Assembly: GCA_020073265.1 (NCBI GenBank)
Contig: JAIQFN010000013.1
Location: 1 to 64,000 of the forward strand
Origin: Terriglobia bacterium
GTDB taxonomy: Bacteria; Acidobacteriota; Terriglobia; Bryobacterales; Bryobacteraceae
Direction of reading: 5' to 3'
Length of the DNA stretch: 64,000 nt
The notes under the pieces were generated by a model. The model saw nothing but the letters and a program-made list of their open reading frames with translations. It was not told where the DNA came from and made no database searches. Position 1 is the stretch's first letter, and each line of letters begins with the position of its first letter. Below are positions 44,150-53,027 of this stretch, one piece after another. The position numbers and the translations under genes were made by a program.

Positions 44150-44485
44150 CTAGGCTTCCGCCTCCACCACCTTGTGTCCCGGACGGCTCAGTTTGTGACC
44201 GGCCAGGCGCTCGACGGCTGCGACGTTCTCTTCCAGCTTGTTCACCGCGCGGTCTTCGTCTTCGATCTGTATCGAGGTCATCACGTGGTGAGAGAAGGAC
44301 TTGGCCTGAGTGTGGCATTGCTTCACCAGGCCCATGACCTGCTCCCAGTCGCCCTCGATGCAGGTTCCGAATGGAGTCAGGCAATACGGCAACCCGCTGG
44401 CGTCCACTATTTTGAGAATCTCGGCCAGGTCTTTGCTCAGATGCGTGCCTCGGCCGAGCGGATTGATGGTCAACTCGACTAGCAT
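44150..44485 (-). CDS. MTH1187-family thiamine-binding protein
   Basis: This is a 111-aa ferredoxin-like-fold protein. The N-terminus LVELTINPLGRGTHLSKDLA and the central YCLTPFGTCIEGDWEQVMGL match the MTH1187/YkoF-like family (DUF77). Structures of this family form tetramers, and YkoF binds thiamine. Its role here (thiamine sensing or salvage) is speculative because no TPP riboswitch or thi gene is seen. It precedes the HPF-CSD gene by 45 nt on the same strand. Confidence 0.87.
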   Translation of the reverse strand: MLVELTINPLGRGTHLSKDLAEILKIVDASGLPYCLTPFGTCIEGDWEQVMGLVKQCHTQAKSFSHHVMTSIQIEDEDRAVNKLEENVAAVERLAGHKLSRPGHKVVEAEA

Positions 44486-44719
44486 AGTTCCTCCTGATCA
44501 CAAAGAAGAGTTGCACGCCACTTGCCAGCGCTCCTTGCGACGCAAACCCCTACACGAAACGCGGGATCGCGACTAGTGTGCGTTGTGGCGGACCGCCTTA
44601 GCTATAGCTCGACGACCGCCCAAGTTGGAAGCGGCAATGCATCGACCGTTTGAGGGTTCCAACACACCCAAGACCCGGGTTATCCGGCGCAAAGTGGCGG
44701 AATCGGATCGGCGAGCCGG

Positions 44720-45052
44720 TCAGAGCCGTGAAGCTAGCGCACTTGCGGACGGCCTTCCAGCGCCCTTGGCCTCCAGTTGAAGTCCTGCTGGCTTGTGAAA
44801 AACGTTCCACAAGAGCGCCAGCAGCCAGCCGAAAATGTATCCCAGCGCCGACGTGATGACGATCAACAGGGCGGCCGTGCCTAGGCTGAAGCCGGCCACG
44901 TGGAACGGATTGTTCAGGAAGTGCAGGTAGTAAATCCAGTCGAGCAACGTCTGAGCCGCGCCGGTTGCGACCAGCACGCTCCAGGCGAAATGCCACAATC
45001 CCAGGAAGGACGCTAATATGAGCCCGGCCTTGTTCTTGTTAAGTTCCTGCAT
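44720..45052 (-). CDS. Small multi-helix membrane protein of unknown function
   Basis: From ATG 45052 the product has 110 residues. Three hydrophobic helices are visible: AGLILASFLGLWHFAWSVLV, the middle TLLDWIYYLHFL region and TAALLIVITSALGYIFGWLL. The C-terminal tail is basic. No family name can be given. It is divergent from the archease gene and upstream, same strand, of the MTH1187/HPF operon. The gap 44486-44719 between holds no gene I can support. Confidence 0.7.
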   Translation of the reverse strand: MQELNKNKAGLILASFLGLWHFAWSVLVATGAAQTLLDWIYYLHFLNNPFHVAGFSLGTAALLIVITSALGYIFGWLLALLWNVFHKPAGLQLEAKGAGRPSASALASRL

Positions 45053-45157
45053 GGCGACACACTCCGATTGAAAAGATGCATGTGGAATACCAGGAAGCGA
45101 ACCGTGAGGCAACGGTCTGGTATGCGACCTGCTTGACCGAAGGTGGTTCGAAGGGCG

Positions 45158-45580
45158 ATGGACGAGAAACACTGGGAACACTTCTATCATCAGGCGGACA
45201 TCGGCGTGCGCGGTGTCGGCCCCACTAAGGAAGAAGCGTTCGAGCAGGCGGGGCTAGCCTTGACCGCCGTCATCACCGAAGTGGGCTCTTTAGAGGCGAA
45301 GGACCTGGTGAAGGTGGAATGCGAAGCTCCCAACGACGAACTGTTGTTTGCGGACTGGCTGAACGCCATCGTGTACGAGATGGCGACCCGGAGAATGCTG
45401 TTCGGCAGATTCCAAGTGCGCTTCGATGGGAACCGCTTGCAGGGGAACTTGTGGGGGCAACCGGTGGACGTGGCGAAGCACCAGCCTGCGGTCGAGGTGA
45501 AGGGCGCTACTTACACCGAGCTAGAGGTCAAGCGCGGCGAAGACGGAGCCTGGATCGCGCAGTGCGTCGTGGACGTCTGA
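45158..45580 (+). CDS. Archease (RtcB activator)
   Basis: From ATG 45158 the product is 140 aa; GTG 45143 would add five residues. The SHS2-type fold is evident: WEHFYHQADIGVRGVGPTKE near the N-terminus and AGLALTAVITEVGSLEAKD. The acidic DELLFADWLNAIVYEMATR and the C-terminal GEDGAWIAQCVVDV follow, conserved features of archease. Archease speeds the guanylation and turnover of RtcB and alters its NTP use. The rtcB gene follows 9 nt downstream behind its own GGAGG, the classic archease-RtcB pairing. No RtcR/sigma-54 activator is found. Confidence 0.92.
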   Translation: MDEKHWEHFYHQADIGVRGVGPTKEEAFEQAGLALTAVITEVGSLEAKDLVKVECEAPNDELLFADWLNAIVYEMATRRMLFGRFQVRFDGNRLQGNLWGQPVDVAKHQPAVEVKGATYTELEVKRGEDGAWIAQCVVDV

Positions 45581-45589
45581 GGAGGAACC

Positions 45590-47020
<1,431 letters not shown>

Positions 47021-47021
47021 A

Positions 47022-48386
47022 CTAGCCGGCGACGCCGACGTAGCGGAAGCCGAAGCGAGTGAGCCGTGCGCGATCCAGCGCGTTGCGCCCATCCAGCACG
47101 ATGCGCGACCGCATCTTGGCGGCCAGCGCTTCCCAATCCAGCTCGCGGTACTGCTGCCACTCGGTCACCAGAACCAGCGCGTCCACGTCGTCGGCCACCT
47201 CTTCGGGCGTGGTGCAGCACACCGCGCCCATGTCGCCGTATTCCTGCTGGAATCGCTCCATGGCCACCGGGTCGTGCACCTTCACCTTGCAGCCGCGATC
47301 GATCAGCTTGCGGGCGATGTCGATAGCCGGCGCCTCGCGCAGATCGTCGGTATTGGGCTTGAAGGCCAGGCCCAGCAATCCGATGCTGCGCCCTTTGAGG
47401 ATCTTGAGTTCGCCCAGCAGTTTCTCCACCACGCGGTCGCGCTGCCGGCGATTGATCTCGCGCGCGGCGGCGACGATGGGCATGCTCAGATTGTATTCGG
47501 TGGCGGTGGAGACCAGCGCCGCGGTATCTTTGCCGAAACAGGATCCGCCCCAGCCGATGCCGGCTTGCAGGAAGCGCGTTCCGATGCGAGCGTCCAGGCC
47601 GATGCCCTTGGCCACCTGGATGATGTCCGCCCCGACCTTCTCGGCCAGTTGGCCGATTTCGTTGATGTAGCTGATCTTCAACGCCAGAAAAGCGTTGGCC
47701 GCATACTTGATCAGCTCGGCCGACGCCAGATCGGTGGAAATGAGTGGAACCGCGCCGACTTCTTCGGGCCGAGGCAGGTACGGCGGCGGCGCAAAGGTCT
47801 GATCGAGAATCGGACGGTACAAGCTGTACAGCGTCTCGAGCGAGCGCTCGTCGTCGGAGCCGATTACCACGCGATCCGGGTACAAGCTGTCGGACAGCGC
47901 CGTGCCTTCCCTCAGGAATTCCGGATTGGAGGCCACCGAGAAGTGCCCATTGGCCTTGTGGCCGTGGTGCTGCTCATAGGATTCGCGAACCAGCGATCCC
48001 ACCCAATTGCCGCTTCCGATCGGCACGGTCGACTTGTTCACCACCACCACGAAGTCGCCGGCGTAGTGCTCGCCGATGCCGCGCGCGGCTTGCGACAGAT
48101 AACGCAAGTCCGGGCTGCCGTCTGCCAAGGGCGGGGTTCCGACCGCGATGAAGATCACGTCGGCATCCTGAATCGCGCCCGCGTATTTCGTACAGTAGCG
48201 CAGGTTCCGCTGCGCATCCGCCAGCAGCTCCGTTAAGAACGGTTCGTAGATGGGGGTCTTGCCGGCGCGCAGAAGAGCGATCTTTCTCTCGTCGGAATCA
48301 ATGCAAGTGACCTCATGGCCGAGATAGGCCAGGCAAGCTCCCGTGGTGATCCCCACATAACCGGTACCTATGATGGATACTTTCAT
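47022..48386 (-). CDS. UDP-glucose 6-dehydrogenase
   Basis: This 454-aa protein opens with the Rossmann motif MKVSIIGTGYVGITTGACLA. It has VGTPPLADGSPDLRYL, NKSTVPIGSG and NPEFLREGTALSDSLYPDR. The catalytic Cys lies in GIGWGGSCFGKDTAAL, and the C-terminal domain has FKPNTDDLREAPAIDI. It oxidises UDP-glucose to UDP-glucuronate, a precursor for uronic-acid glycans and of the WlbA-like pathway further left. It is convergent with rtcB and divergent from accD. A UDP-ManNAc dehydrogenase role is less likely given the NPEFLREG and GGSCFGKD context. Confidence 0.92.
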   Translation of the reverse strand: MKVSIIGTGYVGITTGACLAYLGHEVTCIDSDERKIALLRAGKTPIYEPFLTELLADAQRNLRYCTKYAGAIQDADVIFIAVGTPPLADGSPDLRYLSQAARGIGEHYAGDFVVVVNKSTVPIGSGNWVGSLVRESYEQHHGHKANGHFSVASNPEFLREGTALSDSLYPDRVVIGSDDERSLETLYSLYRPILDQTFAPPPYLPRPEEVGAVPLISTDLASAELIKYAANAFLALKISYINEIGQLAEKVGADIIQVAKGIGLDARIGTRFLQAGIGWGGSCFGKDTAALVSTATEYNLSMPIVAAAREINRRQRDRVVEKLLGELKILKGRSIGLLGLAFKPNTDDLREAPAIDIARKLIDRGCKVKVHDPVAMERFQQEYGDMGAVCCTTPEEVADDVDALVLVTEWQQYRELDWEALAAKMRSRIVLDGRNALDRARLTRFGFRYVGVAG

Positions 48387-48446
48387 GCTGTTTTTCGATG
48401 TCCCATAGTTACACTAACATCCACGGTCCTCGGCGACAAAGATCCA

Positions 48447-48475
48447 TGGTACTGATACTGGCACTCTCAGTACCA
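48447..48475. promoter_or_regulatory. Inverted repeat between ugd and accD
   Basis: TGGTACTG (48447-48454) and CAGTACCA (48468-48475) are perfect 8-bp arms with a 13-nt spacer. The repeat is about 60 bp from both divergent starts (48386 and 48535). Operator or transcript hairpin; no family can be named. Confidence 0.45.
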
Positions 48476-48534
48476 GTGCGGATCTCCCATGCGCCAGAAC
48501 TTCATTCCCTTAGTATGTAACACTGAATTCTGGT

Positions 48535-49380
48535 ATGGCTTGGTTCACCCGAGACAAGCCGGCTTTGAAGCCGGAGGAGGGCGAGCGGCGGGTCCGCACC
48601 GAAGGGCTGTGGCTCAAGTGCGAGCACTGCGGCCAGATCATTTGGCGCAAGGCGCTGGAGGACAACCTCCAGGTTTGCCCGAAGTGCGAACATCACGAGC
48701 GCATCGGGGCCCGCGCGCGGTTGGCGCTGCTTTTCGACAACGGCCAATTCGACGAATTCGACCAAGGCTTGGCTTCCACCGATCCGCTCGATTTCGTGGA
48801 TTCCAAACGCTACACCGAGCGCCTGGATGCCAGCCGCCGGGCAACCCAGTTGCGCGATGCGATCATTTCCGCGGGCGGCAATCTGAACGGCCGGCGCATC
48901 CATATCTGCGCCTTGGAGCTTCGTTTCATCCTGGGCAGCATGGGGGCGGTGGTGGGTGAAGTGATCACGCGCGCCATCGAGCGGTCACTCGAACGGCGCG
49001 TGCCTCTCATCATCGTCTCTGCATCCGGCGGCGCGCGCATGCAGGAAGGCGCCGTGAGCCTGATGCAGCTCGGCAAGGTGTCGGCCGCGCTCATGCGGCT
49101 GGACGACGCCGGGGTCCCGTACATCAGCGTGCTGACGGATCCGACCACCGGAGGCGTCACCGCCAGCTTCGCCATGCTGGGTGATCTGAACATCGCCGAG
49201 CCGGGCGCGCTAATCGCCTTCGCCGGCCCCCGGGTGATCGAACAAACCATCCGCCAGAAGCTGCCGGAAGGCTTTCAGACCAGCGAATTCCTGTTGCAGC
49301 ACGGTTTCCTGGATGCGGTGGTGAAGCGGTCGGAACTGAAGGCTTATCTCGCCAAGGCGCTGGACTTCTTCCTGCAGTGA
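48535..49380 (+). CDS. accD: Acetyl-CoA carboxylase carboxyltransferase, beta subunit
   Basis: This 281-aa protein has the four-Cys zinc ribbon at the N-terminus (KCEHCGQI and VCPKCEHHERIG). The crotonase-fold carboxyltransferase core follows, with SASGGARMQEGAVSLMQLGK, LTDPTTGGVTASFAMLGD and FAGPRVIEQTIRQKLP. It works with AccA to carboxylate acetyl-CoA using biotin on AccB. No Shine-Dalgarno sequence is seen before ATG 48535. AccA and FolC, frequent neighbours, are not here. The gene directly upstream is divergent ugd. Confidence 0.95.
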   Translation: MAWFTRDKPALKPEEGERRVRTEGLWLKCEHCGQIIWRKALEDNLQVCPKCEHHERIGARARLALLFDNGQFDEFDQGLASTDPLDFVDSKRYTERLDASRRATQLRDAIISAGGNLNGRRIHICALELRFILGSMGAVVGEVITRAIERSLERRVPLIIVSASGGARMQEGAVSLMQLGKVSAALMRLDDAGVPYISVLTDPTTGGVTASFAMLGDLNIAEPGALIAFAGPRVIEQTIRQKLPEGFQTSEFLLQHGFLDAVVKRSELKAYLAKALDFFLQ

Positions 49381-49416
49381 ATTCGAGGGTTACTTCCTGG
49401 CTGCGGGTTGGGGAAA

Positions 49417-49896
49417 TTATTCCGGCTTCTTGAAGAGATTGTCAAACGCGGCGCGGGCGTCGGTGGGAGACCGCGGGGCTTCTCTCGGGGCGGCGGCATT
49501 GTTGCCCCCCGGAGCTGCATCGCGCGCCACCGTGACGCGCGGGCTGAACAACTCGCACTCGTTGGCCTGGTCCTTGGCCGCGATGCGCGCGGGAATCGGC
49601 TTCAGGCACTGGAAGCGCGTGGACGGCTCGAAGTGAGCGCACTGCTTGCAACAGTGCAACGCGGCGCCACACTTGGGACACGCACCCTTCCAATCGATAT
49701 CCGGCGGCAGAGTGATGGAACAGTTGAAGCAGCGCGCCGCAACGACATTTTGCAACAGGCGCGGGAGGCGCGGACCCGTTACGTCGAGGGGAGGGCGCGG
49801 GCCGGAAGGTTTCGGCCGGTCTCCCGGTCGCCGGTCTCGGGATTCCCGGTCGGAATCCTGGTACCCGCGTTGTCGGTATCTACGATCATCGTCCAT
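49417..49896 (-). CDS. Zinc-ribbon protein of unknown function
   Basis: This 159-aa protein has a highly charged N-terminal 35 residues (Arg/Asp-rich, probably disordered). A cysteine cluster follows: ARCFNCSITL, GACPKCGAALHCCKQCAHFE, FQCLKP and ANECELF. Cysteine spacing (two CxxC pairs plus CC and CxxC) implies one or two structural zinc sites. The C-terminus is proline/alanine-rich, ending in NLFKKPE. The conserved orderly Cys pattern supports a real gene, but no function is known. It is convergent with accD (36 nt apart). Confidence 0.72.
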   Translation of the reverse strand: MDDDRRYRQRGYQDSDRESRDRRPGDRPKPSGPRPPLDVTGPRLPRLLQNVVAARCFNCSITLPPDIDWKGACPKCGAALHCCKQCAHFEPSTRFQCLKPIPARIAAKDQANECELFSPRVTVARDAAPGGNNAAAPREAPRSPTDARAAFDNLFKKPE

Positions 49897-50165
49897 GCGT
49901 TAAATCGACTCCTGGAATCGGCCCTCCCATGAGGCACATTCGGCCGGGGCGGCATTCCGCACAGGTGTCATGGTTGTTCAAAGTGTAGGAACAATCGGAG
50001 GATTCCGGCGGGAAACGGCTAGGCTGGAAAAAGACGAGTCCCGCTGCCTACCTACTATGTACCACGAAACAACGCTGGATGCCATCAATATTTCGTACTA
50101 CTGCCGCTGCGGCTTCTTCAAAATGTAATCTGCCTTCGCTGGCCAGGCCGTAGCTCGCGTGCTTT

Positions 50166-52715
50166 CTAGCCAGCGCTCCACTTTAACGGTGCGTTACAGG
50201 GACGTGTCAGGGGATCGTCATAATGATTAGGACTGACTCGAAGCGAGTACCCTAACCGTCCGGTTTGGTGGGGCACAAACTCCTTCTGGAACACGAAAGC
50301 GTCCCCTTCCTGCTGCACCGGCGGCAGGGTCATCACCTGAGTTTCTTCCAGGTTTCCGTTCACGCCCACCCGGCCGATCACGGCTTCGACACGCACATCC
50401 TTGGGTGAAAGACCCGCCAGATTCACCAGGGCCCGCATGGGAACCGGGCGACCCGTCAACACCGACACATCCGGACCCGGCCCTACCTCCACAAACCGAA
50501 CTTCGTCCCAGGCGCCTTGCACCTGCTCGCTCCAGCGAACGCGCTCCCGAGCCGGCTCGAAGTTGTCCCTGGACACGTCCAGGTAGGCCTGGTGCGCGGG
50601 CTCATAGATCTGCGATGCATATTCGCCGATCATCCGCTGGCAATTGAACTGCGGACTCATATGCATCAGCGACTGCTTTACGCGGCGCATCCAGTCCACC
50701 GGAACGCCCTCGTCGCGGTCCTGGTAGTACATCGGCACAATTTCGTTTTCCAACATGGAGTAGATGGCCCGGGCGTGAATTTCGTCCTGGTCGTCGGAAT
50801 AGGGTTCCCGGTCGCCGATGGCCCAGCCCCCGGAGATTTCATAGGCCTCATCGAACCAGCCGTCCAAGATGCTGAAGTTCAGGATGCCGTTGATGCCGGC
50901 CTTCATGCCGCTGGTGCCGCAGGCTTCTTCCCCGCGCCGCGGCGTGTTGAGCCACAGGTCCACGCCCTGGATCAGCTCCCGGGCGACGCCCATGCTATAG
51001 TCCTCCACGAACACGATGTGCTTGGCGAACTCGGGCGCGCGCGAAAGCTGCACGATTTCGCGGATCAGCGTCTTGCCGGGCAAGTCCCGCGGATGCGCCT
51101 TGCCGGCGATCACGATCTGCACCGGCCAGTCCTTGTTGGTGAGCAGGCGCTTCAGCCGCTCGATGTCGCGAAACAGCAGCGTGGCTCTCTTGTAAGTAGC
51201 GAACCGGCGCGCGAACCCGATGGTAAACGTGTCCGGCTCCAGCACGTCCGCAAGCCGGCGCTGCTCGGCGGCGGAAGCCTTGCGCCCCAGCGCGGAAGCC
51301 AGAACGCGCTCCCGGACGAACGTCACCAGGTAGCGTTTCCTGCGCCGATGCGCCTCCCACAATTCCGAACTGGGAATGTCTTCCACCAGGTCCCAGATCT
51401 TCGGGTCGGGATAACGGTCGCGCCAGTCCGGCTGCAGATACTGATCGTAAAGTTGCGCCAGATCGCCGTTCAACCAGGTAGGCAGATGGACTCCGTTGGT
51501 GACGGAGGTGATGGGCACCTCCCAAACCGGCAGCCGCGGCCATAGTTCCTGCCACATCTCCTGCGAAACCTGGCGGTGCAGACAGCTCACTGCATTGCGA
51601 AAGGCCGCTGTCTTAATAGCCGTGATGGCCATCGAAAACGGCTCCGAATGGTTATCCGGACCAAAGCGCCCCAATGCCAGAAATTTTTCGAACGGGATTC
51701 CAGCCTTGTGGCAATAGTCTCCGAAGTATTCGTACAGCAGCCCCGGATCGAAAATATCGATTCCCGCCGGAACCGAAGTGTGCGTGGTGAACACGTTGTT
51801 CGAACGGCAGGCCTCGAAAGCTTCGTCGAAGCCGAGCCCCTGCTCTTCGATTAGAAGGCGCATGCGCTCCACCGCCAGGAACGCCGAGTGTCCTTCGTTC
51901 ATGTGCCAGACCGTCGGCTTCAGGTTCAGGCGGTGCAGCGCTCTGAGGCCGCCGATTCCCAGCACGATCTCCTGACGGATGCGCGTCACCGTGTCGCCGG
52001 CGTACAACTGGTCGGTGATCTCGCGATGATCCGGCCGCTCGTTTTCCATCACGTTGGTGTCCAGCAGGTACAGTTTCACGCGCCCGATGTCCATGCGCCA
52101 GACTTTGATGAAAACCTTGCCGCTGGGCAGATCCACCGAGACCAGCACGTCGTGGCCGCCATCGTCGCGCACCGGCCGCACCGGCAGGGTGTAAAAATCG
52201 TTCACCGGATTACGCTCTTGCTGCCAGCCATCCGGGTTCAGCACTTGTTGCAGGAATCCCTTCTGGTACAGTAGCCCGACTCCGACCAGCGGGACCTCGC
52301 CATCGCTGGACGCCTTCAGATGGTCGCCCGAAAGCACGCCCAGGCCGCCCGAATAAATGGGCATGCACTCCACCAGCCCGTACTCCATGGAAAAATACGC
52401 GATCAGGCGATCCGAAGAAGGCTCGGTTTTCTCCAGGTAGGTGACATACCGGTCACAAGCGCGGCGATAGGCCGCGAGAAATCTCGGATCGGCGGCCGCG
52501 CGCTCGAGCGTGGCTTGCGGAACCCGCCCCAACATCAGCACCGGGTTGTGCCCGCAGGCCTTCCACAAAGCGGGATCGAGTCTGCGGAACAGAGACCGGA
52601 TAGTATGGTCCCAGCTCCACAGCAGGTTGTAAGCCAGGTCGCTCATCCTCGAAAGGGCCGGCGGAAGCGCGGGCCGGACGAGGAACTCCTTAACCGGTTG
52701 AATCTGAAAGGGCAT
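50166..52715 (-). CDS. glgP: Alpha-glucan phosphorylase (short, DUF3417-containing type)
   Basis: This 849-aa GT35 enzyme has an N-terminal helical region (NLLWSWDHTIRSLFRRLDP, the DUF3417 type). The catalytic part has AYFSMEYGLVECMPIYSGGL, WHMNEGHSAFLAVERM, GFARRFATYKRATLLF and GEEACGTSGMKAGINGILN, whose Lys binds PLP. It then reads LDGWFDEAY. It degrades or elongates alpha-1,4-glucan with phosphate. The last about 130 residues are an extra beta-rich domain. Its partner in glycogen metabolism, the GH57/DUF3536 protein, is 8 kb away. ATG 52715 lacks a strong ribosome binding site. Confidence 0.93.
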   Translation of the reverse strand: MPFQIQPVKEFLVRPALPPALSRMSDLAYNLLWSWDHTIRSLFRRLDPALWKACGHNPVLMLGRVPQATLERAAADPRFLAAYRRACDRYVTYLEKTEPSSDRLIAYFSMEYGLVECMPIYSGGLGVLSGDHLKASSDGEVPLVGVGLLYQKGFLQQVLNPDGWQQERNPVNDFYTLPVRPVRDDGGHDVLVSVDLPSGKVFIKVWRMDIGRVKLYLLDTNVMENERPDHREITDQLYAGDTVTRIRQEIVLGIGGLRALHRLNLKPTVWHMNEGHSAFLAVERMRLLIEEQGLGFDEAFEACRSNNVFTTHTSVPAGIDIFDPGLLYEYFGDYCHKAGIPFEKFLALGRFGPDNHSEPFSMAITAIKTAAFRNAVSCLHRQVSQEMWQELWPRLPVWEVPITSVTNGVHLPTWLNGDLAQLYDQYLQPDWRDRYPDPKIWDLVEDIPSSELWEAHRRRKRYLVTFVRERVLASALGRKASAAEQRRLADVLEPDTFTIGFARRFATYKRATLLFRDIERLKRLLTNKDWPVQIVIAGKAHPRDLPGKTLIREIVQLSRAPEFAKHIVFVEDYSMGVARELIQGVDLWLNTPRRGEEACGTSGMKAGINGILNFSILDGWFDEAYEISGGWAIGDREPYSDDQDEIHARAIYSMLENEIVPMYYQDRDEGVPVDWMRRVKQSLMHMSPQFNCQRMIGEYASQIYEPAHQAYLDVSRDNFEPARERVRWSEQVQGAWDEVRFVEVGPGPDVSVLTGRPVPMRALVNLAGLSPKDVRVEAVIGRVGVNGNLEETQVMTLPPVQQEGDAFVFQKEFVPHQTGRLGYSLRVSPNHYDDPLTRPCNAPLKWSAG

Positions 52716-53027
52716 GAAACTAGGATGTGTTTCTCAATATAACACCCGGCGCGCGTGACAACCGCATCGCTGGACTGCCGGACCGCTAGCCTGGTTTAAA
52801 CCAGTGACTTGCGGGCCATTAAATTCTCTTCTTAAGCTGCTACGCTCGATTTTCTCCTAGACTGATGATCGGCAGATCCAGGACGCCAGCATTAGACACG
52901 AAATGCTGCCGGGAAGGCTTCGGGGCTCCCACCGGGTTCAATCCAGTACTCGGCGATCTTTCAGCCTATCAGACGATCTGCCGCCGCCGCTGTTGCCGAA
53001 TGCTAGATTGTATCTTAACCGCGAGTG
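52716..53027. other. 312-bp divergent intergenic region
   Basis: No gene was seen. It lies between the leftward glgP and the rightward FG-GAP protein and contains a 14-bp palindrome at 52791-52804, listed separately. No -35/-10 pair could be assigned with confidence. Confidence 0.5.
52791..52804. promoter_or_regulatory. Perfect 14-bp palindrome
   Basis: CTGGTTTAAACCAG reads identically on both strands, about 75 bp upstream of the glgP start. A LacI/GntR-like dimer site is plausible, since carbohydrate genes flank it on both sides. No regulator gene lies adjacent. Confidence 0.45.

Noticed and set aside
43121-44482. Plus-strand frame of 453 codons across prs, HPF and MTH1187 genes
   Set aside because: It spans three supported genes on the opposite strand and has no motif.
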